A stretch of DNA of 9,989 bases from Thermoanaerobaculaceae bacterium (GTDB lineage: Bacteria; Acidobacteriota; UBA4820). Of the stretch, positions 1 through 6,739 are shown in pieces. The DNA is taken from contig JAAZNT010000020.1 in assembly GCA_012798145.1 (NCBI GenBank), positions 1 through 9,989 on the forward strand, read 5' to 3'. Made by a program: the position numbers and the translations under genes. The notes beneath the pieces are model-generated. The model did not search any database. It was given only the letters and a program-made list of their open reading frames with translations, and was not told the DNA's origin. Position 1 is the first letter of the stretch. Every line of letters begins with the position of its first letter.

Positions 1-1
1 C

Positions 2-1810
2 TGTCTTGGAGAATATGACGCACTTTCAGCCGTGTGGTGTTCCTGCAACCCTACGCACCCGACAAAAGTATGTCCATTCTGCCTTCAGTGTTTCTGTTCC
101 GCCCCGAAGGATTACAAAGACAAATTTTTTAAAAGCGCCCCCAAAGAACTTTTGGACGATTTTGAGATGTTTTCCCAGTCAAGGGGACCTTTGGGCGAAG
201 CTCTTGTCAGGGCAAAAGCGATTACCGCAGACCAACTTCTTCAAGCGCTGAAACATCAAAAAGCGACAGGAAGAAAACTTGGAGAATCTCTCGTTGAACT
301 TGGCTACATTGATCAGGAGACTCTAAGTTATTTTCTTTCCCACCAGAAAAGCGTTATGCAAATGTCGCTGAAAGATCTTGAAGTTGATCCTATGCTTATA
401 ACCTCCATCGGCGCTGATTATTGCTATGAAAAAGCGATTCTTCCGGTAAACAGGGAATCTCTTTCTCAAAAAGAAATTCTCACGCTTGCTATGGCTCAGC
501 CGTCAGACGGAGAAACAATAGACTATGTTCAAAATGTTTCCGGATGTCAGGTTGTTCCGGTGCAAAGCAAAAAAGAGGAAATACTTGCATATCTGATGCC
601 CTTTATTTCAACAAAAAGCGCCGATTCACTTGAAAGTTCAGCACAAAAGGAAATAACCCAGCATGGGCTTTCGGTCATAAGAAAGGCGCTTGCAAAAGGC
701 GCCAGCGACCTTTACATTGAACCTCTTGAAAATGAAATATCAGTCCAGATGAGAATAGACGGAATTTTGTATAAAACATCTCCAATGCCGAAAGAGATAC
801 AAAGTCTTTTGGTCCACGAGATGAAACTTCTTTTAAAACTTGACCCGTTCTTGAAAGATAAGCCCCAGGAGAGCAGGGTGGTGATGAAAAGCGGGGAACA
901 GAAATACGATGTGATAGCGCACAGTCTCCCGACAAGATATGGGGAAAACATCACTTTAAAAATAATCAACAGGGCTACTTTTCTAAAAAGTTATGAGCAA
1001 CTTGGACTGAAAAACGATGAGATTTTGCTTTTGAGAAGCGTTTTATCAGCAAACACTGGGCTTGTTGTTATAAGCGCCCCGGTGCTTCACGGGATGACAA
1101 CAACAATATATTCCCTTATGAATGAAATGGCTCAAGAGGGAACGAGAAAAATCGTCAGTATGGAATTTCAAAGTGTTTGCCCCGTTCCACAAGTGACGCA
1201 GGTTTCTTTGGGAATGAAAAACAATGAACAGGCGACTTCAACCGCTTTGAAAGCCCTTTCCACAATTCAGCCCGAGGTTTGTATTTTTGCAGACTCTGTA
1301 GATACGACCTACCTTGCAAAAGAGATTTTCAAACTTTCAGCAAGTTTTCTTGTTGTTGCGGGTCTTGAGGCGAGAAATTCTCTTGAAGCGCTTGACAAAT
1401 TCGTTGAAATGGGAATTTCTCCAGCGGACATAGTCAGCCAGACAACTCTTGTCTTGAATCAAAGACTAATAAGAAAGATTTGCCCTGATTGCCGGCAGGA
1501 AGGTTCGCTCTCTGAAAGATCCCTCTATCTAATGGGATTGACACCTCAGGAAGCAAAAAGCATTAATAAAGTTTCTCAGGGAGAAGGTTGCCAAAACTGC
1601 TCAAAACTTGGATACAGGGGAAGAGTCGCAATTTTTGAACTTTTTACTCCGACTCCTGAGTTTAAAAAGATGTTTGTCAAAAACCCCAAAGATAAGAACC
1701 TTGAAAAAGAGTCAATAAAAGGCGGTTTGAAGACTTTAAGACAGAAGGCGCTGGAAGCGGTCAAGGAAGGAATAACCACGCTTGAGGAGTTTCAAAAAGG
1801 CAATTTCTGA
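2..1810 (+). CDS. GspE/PilB-family type II secretion / type IV pilus ATPase homologue, degenerate (probable pseudo-ATPase), 5'-partial
   Basis: The reading frame is open to the left edge, so the true start probably lies upstream; GTG at 32 is only the first in-window start. Residues below count from that GTG. A cysteine cluster (C3, C5, C14, C17, C20, C22, plus H9) is followed by two 24-residue MshEN motifs at 53-76 and 82-105 with the standard 5-residue spacer, then a GspE/PilB core: GASDLYIEP, RIDGILY, LPTRYGENITLKII. A C-terminal tetracysteine (C484, C487, C520, C523) is intact. The fold is clear, but the catalysis is not: Walker A reads APVLHGMTTT (residues 349-358; family GPTGSGKTTT), the Asp box reads SMEFQSV (family VEDPVE) and Walker B reads FADSVD (family GEIRD). 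Known members power pilus or pseudopilus assembly from the inner-membrane cytoplasmic face. I infer this one does not hydrolyse ATP and acts as a regulator or scaffold. It is first in a run of tightly packed genes; its TGA lies 2 nt before the HAD gene. Confidence 0.88.
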   Translation, partial: CLGEYDALSAVWCSCNPTHPTKVCPFCLQCFCSAPKDYKDKFFKSAPKELLDDFEMFSQSRGPLGEALVRAKAITADQLLQALKHQKATGRKLGESLVELGYIDQETLSYFLSHQKSVMQMSLKDLEVDPMLITSIGADYCYEKAILPVNRESLSQKEILTLAMAQPSDGETIDYVQNVSGCQVVPVQSKKEEILAYLMPFISTKSADSLESSAQKEITQHGLSVIRKALAKGASDLYIEPLENEISVQMRIDGILYKTSPMPKEIQSLLVHEMKLLLKLDPFLKDKPQESRVVMKSGEQKYDVIAHSLPTRYGENITLKIINRATFLKSYEQLGLKNDEILLLRSVLSANTGLVVISAPVLHGMTTTIYSLMNEMAQEGTRKIVSMEFQSVCPVPQVTQVSLGMKNNEQATSTALKALSTIQPEVCIFADSVDTTYLAKEIFKLSASFLVVAGLEARNSLEALDKFVEMGISPADIVSQTTLVLNQRLIRKICPDCRQEGSLSERSLYLMGLTPQEAKSINKVSQGEGCQNCSKLGYRGRVAIFELFTPTPEFKKMFVKNPKDKNLEKESIKGGLKTLRQKALEAVKEGITTLEEFQKGNF

Positions 1811-1812
1811 AA

Positions 1813-2481
1813 ATGAAACTTCTCCTCTTTGACATTGATGGAACTTTGCTTAAGCCTATGGGTGTTGGCATAAGGGCTTTTTTGAAATCGCTTGAAAAAA
1901 AATTCGGCAAAATTAAGGAGCCTCCAAATTTTACATACGACGGACTTTTAGATATTGAGATTGTGAACAAAAGTCTTGAACTTATGGGGGCTCAAGCTAC
2001 TGAAGAAGAAAAAAAAGAAATTTTAAAGGATTATGTTTCAAATCTAAAATATGAATTGCCTCAAAATAAAAAAGAGTGGCTATGTCCAAATGTTCCGGAA
2101 ATTTTATCAAAAGCGGAAGAAAAAAACTTCGCTCTTTCCATTGTAACAGGAAACATTAAAGAAGCGGCTCAAATAAAACTTTCATCAACAGGCATTGACA
2201 ACTATTTTCCGACAGGCGCTTACGGTGACGATGCAGATGAAAGGTGGAAACTCATCGGGATCGCAAAAATAAAGGCAGAAGAACATTACAACACTTTTTT
2301 TGACATAAAAGATGTTTTTATGATTGGAGATTCATTAAGGGACATTTTGGCAGCGAGAAAAAACGGAGTAAAAGTTATCTCTGTGGCGACTGGATTAACT
2401 TCTTTTGAACAATTGCAAAAAGCCGAACCGGACTACATTTTGGAAAGTTTTGAATATACAGATTTTTTGGAAGAAATTTAA
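1813..2481 (+). CDS. HAD-superfamily hydrolase, phosphoglycolate phosphatase-like
   Basis: The 222-residue protein has the full HAD phosphatase signature. Motif I is FDIDGTLL, with nucleophile D7 and acid/base D9. Motif II is SIVTGN, with T112. A GDDADERW segment around 138-145 carries basic residues in the motif III neighbourhood, and motif IV is IGDSLRD (D173, D177). A helical cap of roughly 70-90 residues follows motif I, as in the beta-phosphoglucomutase/Gph subclass. Such enzymes hydrolyse small phosphomonoesters in the cytoplasm with Mg2+. The substrate cannot be read from the sequence, so phosphoglycolate is only the nearest family label. ATG at 1813 is chosen because it follows the upstream TGA by 2 nt and places the nucleophile at the usual position near the N-terminus. 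No strong Shine-Dalgarno is visible, so translation is probably coupled to the upstream gene. Confidence 0.9.
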   Translation: MKLLLFDIDGTLLKPMGVGIRAFLKSLEKKFGKIKEPPNFTYDGLLDIEIVNKSLELMGAQATEEEKKEILKDYVSNLKYELPQNKKEWLCPNVPEILSKAEEKNFALSIVTGNIKEAAQIKLSSTGIDNYFPTGAYGDDADERWKLIGIAKIKAEEHYNTFFDIKDVFMIGDSLRDILAARKNGVKVISVATGLTSFEQLQKAEPDYILESFEYTDFLEEI

Positions 2482-2497
2482 GGATGGAGAATTTCTT

Positions 2498-3673
2498 ATG
2501 AGGAAATTATTTGCAGTTTTTTTTCTCATTTTTTTAGGATGCGCTGTAACACAAAAGAAAGTTGAAGTGACGCCTCCTGAAAAAAAACAGGAAGTCCAAG
2601 AAGAAACTCCTTTAATCAAGGCAGAATCAATTAGAGATTTGAGTGAAATAATCAAAGGGAGCCGCATCTATTCCGAAAAGGGAAAAATAGTCTTTTATTC
2701 TTCTGAAAAGAAAAATGCGGAAGAATTGAGGAAAAGATTAATGAAACAATTTCCCAACTCTTTAACCGCAGAAGAGATAGGTTTTGAAAACTATAAAAAG
2801 GAAGATATTGTTTCACAACTTGACAGCAGAAACATTCCTGTTTTTATCTCTGTTGATTCAAGAAATGGAGTTGAAATACTTCTTGAGATTATATCTGTTG
2901 AAAACGGCGAAAAGGAAACAAAAAAAGTTATATGTCCTTTTCTGAAAGAAGAAAAAAGTTCATCTGAATTTGTGATGAACATTTTTACAGATCCGAAGAG
3001 CGTTTGCTGGGCGGAAAATAAAGACATAATAATTTCTGACGAAAAAAAGATTTCGGTTGTTGACATTGCGGAAAAAACGGAAAAGACGATAGATGTTTTT
3101 GTTTGCGAAGGAGTGCAACTCTCGAATTTTGGAGAAGGTGCGGTCTGCTTCTGTCCTCAAACTGGCAAAGGTTTAAAATTTGAAAACAAAAACGGAATAT
3201 TTGAAAAAAAAGAGACGCAAAGCTTCCCGTTACCAGAAAGAATTATGAGATTCATAAATGTAGAAAAGGATGAAAATGGCTTCTGGGCTTTGTTTGACAG
3301 GAAAGGCGATTTGCTTGGCGAGTTTGTCTGCCTTTCCAAATTTGTTTTCAGGGGAACCACAGTTTTTCTTTCAATTTCTCCGCAGGGAGAATTGTGGGGG
3401 TTGAGGGGAGACCTTGTAGAGCCAATATATCCTAAAGAAAAAATTAAATTTAAAAAAATCTGTTCTTCAGATACTGTCGCTTATGGATTGTCTGAAAGCG
3501 GGGAATTATACAAGATAAGTATAAGCGGTGATTTCTCAATTCTTATTGAAAAAAAACAGGTTGATATTTCAGAGGAAATGATAAATATTGCCGCTGTCGA
3601 AAACAACCTCTATATTTTTGTAAAAAGGGAAAATAACTTTGGACTTTACAAAATCACTGAAAATGGAGATTAA
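2498..3673 (+). CDS. Putative lipoprotein of unknown function, possible beta-propeller-like C-terminal half
   Basis: The 391-residue protein begins with a short lipoprotein signal peptide: positive MRK, a hydrophobic stretch, then FLGC with C15 as the likely lipidated cysteine (Phe at -3 is not the commonest lipobox residue). ATG at 2498 is preferred over upstream in-frame starts because GGAG (2486-2489) sits 8 nt before it and only this start places the signal peptide at the N-terminus. A charged, Glu/Lys-rich linker follows, then an alpha/beta segment up to about residue 150. The rest is strand-rich with repeated short hydrophobic strands and turns (for example GELWGLRGD and SGELYKISISGD), as in beta-propeller proteins, though I cannot define blades. 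I do not recognise the family. It probably sits in the outer or inner membrane facing the periplasm. The HAD gene stop is 16 nt upstream and galU starts 3 nt downstream. Confidence 0.75.
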   Translation: MRKLFAVFFLIFLGCAVTQKKVEVTPPEKKQEVQEETPLIKAESIRDLSEIIKGSRIYSEKGKIVFYSSEKKNAEELRKRLMKQFPNSLTAEEIGFENYKKEDIVSQLDSRNIPVFISVDSRNGVEILLEIISVENGEKETKKVICPFLKEEKSSSEFVMNIFTDPKSVCWAENKDIIISDEKKISVVDIAEKTEKTIDVFVCEGVQLSNFGEGAVCFCPQTGKGLKFENKNGIFEKKETQSFPLPERIMRFINVEKDENGFWALFDRKGDLLGEFVCLSKFVFRGTTVFLSISPQGELWGLRGDLVEPIYPKEKIKFKKICSSDTVAYGLSESGELYKISISGDFSILIEKKQVDISEEMINIAAVENNLYIFVKRENNFGLYKITENGD

Positions 3674-3676
3674 AAA

Positions 3677-4546
3677 ATGAAAATAAAAAGGGCTGTTATA
3701 CCAGCAGCCGGTCTCGGCACAAGATTTCTGCCCGCCACGAAGTCCTCTCCCAAAGAGATGCTTCCTATCGTTGACAAGCCGGCTATTCAATATGTAACAG
3801 AAGAAGCAGTTCAGGCGGGGATATCTTCCATTTTAATTATTACAGGCAGGGGTAAAGAGGCGATTGAAAATTATTTTGATGTCTCTTTTGAACTTGAAAA
3901 AATCCTTGAGGAGAGAGGAAGAGAGGAAGAACTTGCAGTTGTGAGAAAAATAGCCGAAATGGCTGATGTTTTCTATGTAAGGCAGAGAGAGGCGCTGGGG
4001 TTGGGGCATGCAGTTTACTGCGCCAAGAACTGGACGGCGGGAGAGCCATTTGCCGTTTTCCTCGGTGACGACATAATATTTTCTGAAACCCCCTGCATAA
4101 AGCAAATGATGGATATTTATGATGAAAAAAAATGCTCAATATTGGGCGTTATGGATGTAGCAGAAAAAGATACATCAAAATTCGGAATAATAGGGGGAAA
4201 AGAGATAAGCGATTCGCTTATTGAAGTCACCAACATTGTGGAAAAGCCGTCTCCACAAGACGCCCCGTCAAACACAGCGGTTGTTGGAAGGTATATTTTA
4301 ACCCCTCAGATTTTTGAAGAAATTGAAAACACAAAAGAGGGAATCGGTGGCGAAATACAACTTACAGACGCGATAAAATCGCTTTTAAAAAAAGAAAAGG
4401 TTTACGCATACAGATTTCAGGGAAAAAGATACGACATCGGCGACAAACTTGGATTTCTTCAGGCAACTGTTGAAATAGCCCTTAAAAGGGAGGATCTGGG
4501 AGAAATATTTAAGCAATATCTGAAGGAACTTCTAAAGAAGTATTGA
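3677..4546 (+). CDS. galU: UTP--glucose-1-phosphate uridylyltransferase
   Basis: This cytoplasmic enzyme converts UTP and glucose-1-phosphate to UDP-glucose and pyrophosphate, supplying sugar nucleotides for surface polysaccharides, glycolipids and galactose metabolism. The 289-residue length is typical of bacterial GalU. Visible signatures are the nucleotide-binding loop AAGLGTRFLP (residues 10-19), SPKEMLPIVDKP with K26, the metal-site region FLGDDI, NIVEKP, GRYIL, GEIQLTDAI and the C-terminal GKRYDIGDKLGF (residues 249-260). The family's key residues appear intact, so I expect an active enzyme. ATG at 3677 has GGAG (3665-3668) 8 nt upstream, overlapping the end of the lipoprotein gene. The TGA overlaps the start of the M23 peptidase gene by one base (TGATG), which indicates coupled translation. 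The setting between a lipoprotein and a peptidoglycan hydrolase fits a role in envelope building. Confidence 0.97.
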   Translation: MKIKRAVIPAAGLGTRFLPATKSSPKEMLPIVDKPAIQYVTEEAVQAGISSILIITGRGKEAIENYFDVSFELEKILEERGREEELAVVRKIAEMADVFYVRQREALGLGHAVYCAKNWTAGEPFAVFLGDDIIFSETPCIKQMMDIYDEKKCSILGVMDVAEKDTSKFGIIGGKEISDSLIEVTNIVEKPSPQDAPSNTAVVGRYILTPQIFEEIENTKEGIGGEIQLTDAIKSLLKKEKVYAYRFQGKRYDIGDKLGFLQATVEIALKREDLGEIFKQYLKELLKKY

Positions 4547-6354
4547 TGAAAACAAAATTTTTTCTCGTTATAATTGTTTTGTCCTTTTTCATCTTTGGAT
4601 TTGAAAAAAACCCTTCTCTGATTTCTCCGCTCTCCTTTCAAACTTACTGCACCTCATCGTTTGGAGAATACAGATTCAACCATTTTCACGGCGGGGTAGA
4701 TTTTTCAACAAAAGGAGAGGAAGGACATTCTGTTCTTGCCGTTGGAGACGGAAGAATCTCAAGAGTTAGAAGAGAGCCGTCGGGATACGGAAGGGTTTTG
4801 TATCTTGACTTAAACGACGGAAGAACCGCTGTTTACGGACATTTGATAAGGTTCAGCAGAGAACTTGGAATTGAAAAAATACTGAAGGAAGAATGTGAAA
4901 AAAAGGGAACATCATTTCCCGGAGACATCTATTTTTCCCCTCCGATTGAAGTGAAAAAGGGCGATGTAATAGCGTTTTCAGGAGAATTAGGGATTGGTTC
5001 TCCCCACCTTCACCTTGAAATTAGAAAAGGAGATGAACTTTGCGACCCCTTCTTTGAAGGCATCCCTTTTGAAACTTACTCCGTTCCGTCAATAAATTCG
5101 CTTTATTTGGTGCAAAGCGAAGAGGGGGCAAAGGTAAATTCTTCTCTTTTTCCTCAAAAAATTTCAATAGGCAAAAACGGGGAAGGAAAATATATATTAA
5201 AAGAAAATGTTTCAATTGAAGGCAGAGCGGATATATATATCGCATTTTCCGATTCTATGGGCTCTTCAGAATACAGAACATTGCCATCGGAAATAGAGGG
5301 GAAAATTGACGGCGAGGAATTTTTTTATGTCAATTTAAAAAGCGTTTCCCTCTCTCATTACAAAGAAAGCCCCTATCTCTTTGAAATCATAGATGGAAAT
5401 GTTTATCTTAAAATGAGCAAATCGGATAAAATAACGCTCAACGAAATAAGGGGAAGTGGCCTTCCAAAATTGCAAGGCAGACACAATCTTGAAATTGTCG
5501 TCAAAAACAGAGGAGGAAAAAGCGCCATTCTTCAGGGGATATTAAACTTTTCTGAAAACAGAAGCGAATTAAAAAATGAGTTTCCTTTTTCAAAATATAA
5601 AATATTGGAAACCTCTCTTTACAGTAACGGAGTTGGTATAGCAATCATTCCGATAGAGGAGGGCGGAAAGTCTGCAATTTATATAAACGATAAACCAGCG
5701 CCCTTCTTTTTTTCAAGACGAAGCCAAAAATATGAAATTCTTATCCCCAAAAGCGCTCTTTCAAAAGGTTCGCAGGAAATAAGAATGAACGAAAAAAAAC
5801 TTTCGGGGCTTTTTTGCAAAGGAGGAGAGCAGATTTTGACCAAACAATTCGCTGTTGAAATCCCCGAAGATGCTTTTGCGAAAATAGAATCCTCTGATAA
5901 TGCAATGTCCGTAAGTGTTTCCCCAAAAGGAATGACTCCTTTTGCCACCCTTTCTGCTCACAAGACTGAGCACTACAAAGAGGCAATTTACGCAAACAAC
6001 TTTTTCTTTTCCCGCCTTAATTCAAAGCCGAAAAATCTTTTTAAGAGTGAAAACTACAAAATTCTCAAAGACGATAAACCGCCTGTTTGGAGCAAAATAG
6101 TCGTTTCAACAATTCCAAACATTATGGAAAAAGAGTTGAGAATGGAAATAAAGGACAACCTTTCGGGAGTAGACCCCAATTCAATGAAAGTTTTTATTGA
6201 CGACAGAGAGGTTTATCCCGATTGGGATTCGGATGCTTCATCAATTAGAGTTGACCTGACAAACTATGCAAAAGGCGAGCATAATGTCAGCGCATCAATA
6301 AGCGACAAAATGGGCAATTTCTCGCCCCTTCCCAAAACCAAATTTTTCCTGTAA
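4546..6354 (+). CDS. Secreted M23-family (LytM-type) metallopeptidase with beta-rich C-terminal region
   Basis: The 602-residue precursor starts with a signal peptide (MKTK, then a hydrophobic core to about residue 18). The LytM/M23 domain spans about 35-175 with all zinc and catalytic signatures: HGGVD (H48, D52), YGHL (H99) and HLHLE (H154, H156). M23 enzymes are usually Zn endopeptidases cutting peptidoglycan cross-bridges or stems; the intact motifs predict activity in the periplasm or at the surface. About 33 residues lie between YGHL and VKKGD, a helical insertion also seen in longer M23 proteins of other phyla. The remaining 400 or so residues are strand-rich, ending in an Ig-like region (about 511-602) with DNLSGVD and IDDREVYPDWD. 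ATG 4546 overlaps the galU stop (TGATG). A TTG at 4543 adds one residue in frame but is less likely. Specificity cannot be read, and the C-terminal domains may bind the envelope. Confidence 0.93.
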   Translation: MKTKFFLVIIVLSFFIFGFEKNPSLISPLSFQTYCTSSFGEYRFNHFHGGVDFSTKGEEGHSVLAVGDGRISRVRREPSGYGRVLYLDLNDGRTAVYGHLIRFSRELGIEKILKEECEKKGTSFPGDIYFSPPIEVKKGDVIAFSGELGIGSPHLHLEIRKGDELCDPFFEGIPFETYSVPSINSLYLVQSEEGAKVNSSLFPQKISIGKNGEGKYILKENVSIEGRADIYIAFSDSMGSSEYRTLPSEIEGKIDGEEFFYVNLKSVSLSHYKESPYLFEIIDGNVYLKMSKSDKITLNEIRGSGLPKLQGRHNLEIVVKNRGGKSAILQGILNFSENRSELKNEFPFSKYKILETSLYSNGVGIAIIPIEEGGKSAIYINDKPAPFFFSRRSQKYEILIPKSALSKGSQEIRMNEKKLSGLFCKGGEQILTKQFAVEIPEDAFAKIESSDNAMSVSVSPKGMTPFATLSAHKTEHYKEAIYANNFFFSRLNSKPKNLFKSENYKILKDDKPPVWSKIVVSTIPNIMEKELRMEIKDNLSGVDPNSMKVFIDDREVYPDWDSDASSIRVDLTNYAKGEHNVSASISDKMGNFSPLPKTKFFL

Positions 6355-6365
6355 AATCTTTGGGT

Positions 6366-6373
6366 GGAGGAGA
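6366..6373 (+). promoter_or_regulatory. Strong ribosome binding site for the 107-codon gene
   Basis: GGAGGAGA lies 6 nt before the ATG at 6380. It is one of the strongest Shine-Dalgarno matches in the window, and it supports the small gene as real and this start as correct. Confidence 0.75.
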
Positions 6374-6379
6374 GTTGCG

Positions 6380-6703
6380 ATGAAATACACTCTTGATCTG
6401 ACGATGGAAAAACTTATTCACTCGCTTCAAGAACTTATTATTTTCAGAAGGAAGTTTCAGGATCAGACAGTTGACAGCGAAATAACAGAACTTGCCATAC
6501 TTGGCGATATAATAGTCGATCTGTCGGAAGGAATTGGAAATTATATTTCGCATCCAAACCCTAAACAATTTGCAAAAGAAGCGGCTTCCTGCAGGTACAC
6601 TTGGGAACTTGCAAAAATGTTCCAAAAAGAAGGGCTTCACCAATTCCTATGTCCTCCTTACTTTTCCAATAAAGACCTTGAAAAACTTTCACAACAAAAC
6701 TGA
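6380..6703 (+). CDS. Small helical protein of unknown function (107 aa)
   Basis: I do not recognise this family. The 107-residue product has no signal peptide or membrane segment and looks mostly alpha-helical. Helix-forming stretches run from about 5-28 (MEKLIHSLQELIIF region), 32-56 (ITELAILGDIIVDLSEG region) and 62-84, followed by a short tail with LCPPYFS and a final helix. It contains two cysteines. ATG at 6380 is fixed by the strong GGAGGAGA site 6 nt upstream, and codon choice matches its neighbours, so it is very probably translated. It begins 25 nt after the M23 gene and could be read from the same transcript, or paired with glnS downstream (36-nt gap). Its last 16 bases or so hold the -35 element of a probable glnS promoter. 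No function is proposed. Confidence 0.72.
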   Translation: MKYTLDLTMEKLIHSLQELIIFRRKFQDQTVDSEITELAILGDIIVDLSEGIGNYISHPNPKQFAKEAASCRYTWELAKMFQKEGLHQFLCPPYFSNKDLEKLSQQN

Positions 6704-6715
6704 TTGTGCTAAAAT
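6688..6715 (+). promoter_or_regulatory. Predicted sigma70-type promoter for glnS
   Basis: TTCACA (6688-6693, 5 of 6 to TTGACA) and TAAAAT (6710-6715, 5 of 6 to TATAAT) are separated by 16 bp. A TG one base upstream of the -10 (6707-6708) makes it an extended -10. Predicted transcription start is near 6722, giving an untranslated leader of about 18 nt with GGAGGA at 6728-6733. The -35 lies inside the end of the small upstream gene. The evidence is pattern match only. Confidence 0.5.
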
Positions 6716-6739
6716 CACCGCTTTTACGGAGGATTTCTT

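Noticed and set aside
2405..2497. Upstream in-frame start for the lipoprotein gene
   Set aside because: It would overlap the HAD gene by 77 nt and bury the lipoprotein signal peptide; ATG 2498 has a well-placed GGAG.
4543..4548. TTG at 4543 as start of the M23 gene
   Set aside because: ATG 4546 in the TGATG overlap is a more usual start and loses only one residue.
6329..6357. Possible promoter before the 107-codon gene (TTCCCA, 17 bp, TAAAAT)
   Set aside because: The -35 matches only 4 of 6 and the site lies inside the end of the M23 gene; too weak in AT-rich DNA to list.
6287..6643. 118-codon open frame on the minus strand across the M23/small-gene junction
   Set aside because: It spans two plus-strand genes with good starts and has no ribosome binding site or recognisable domain.
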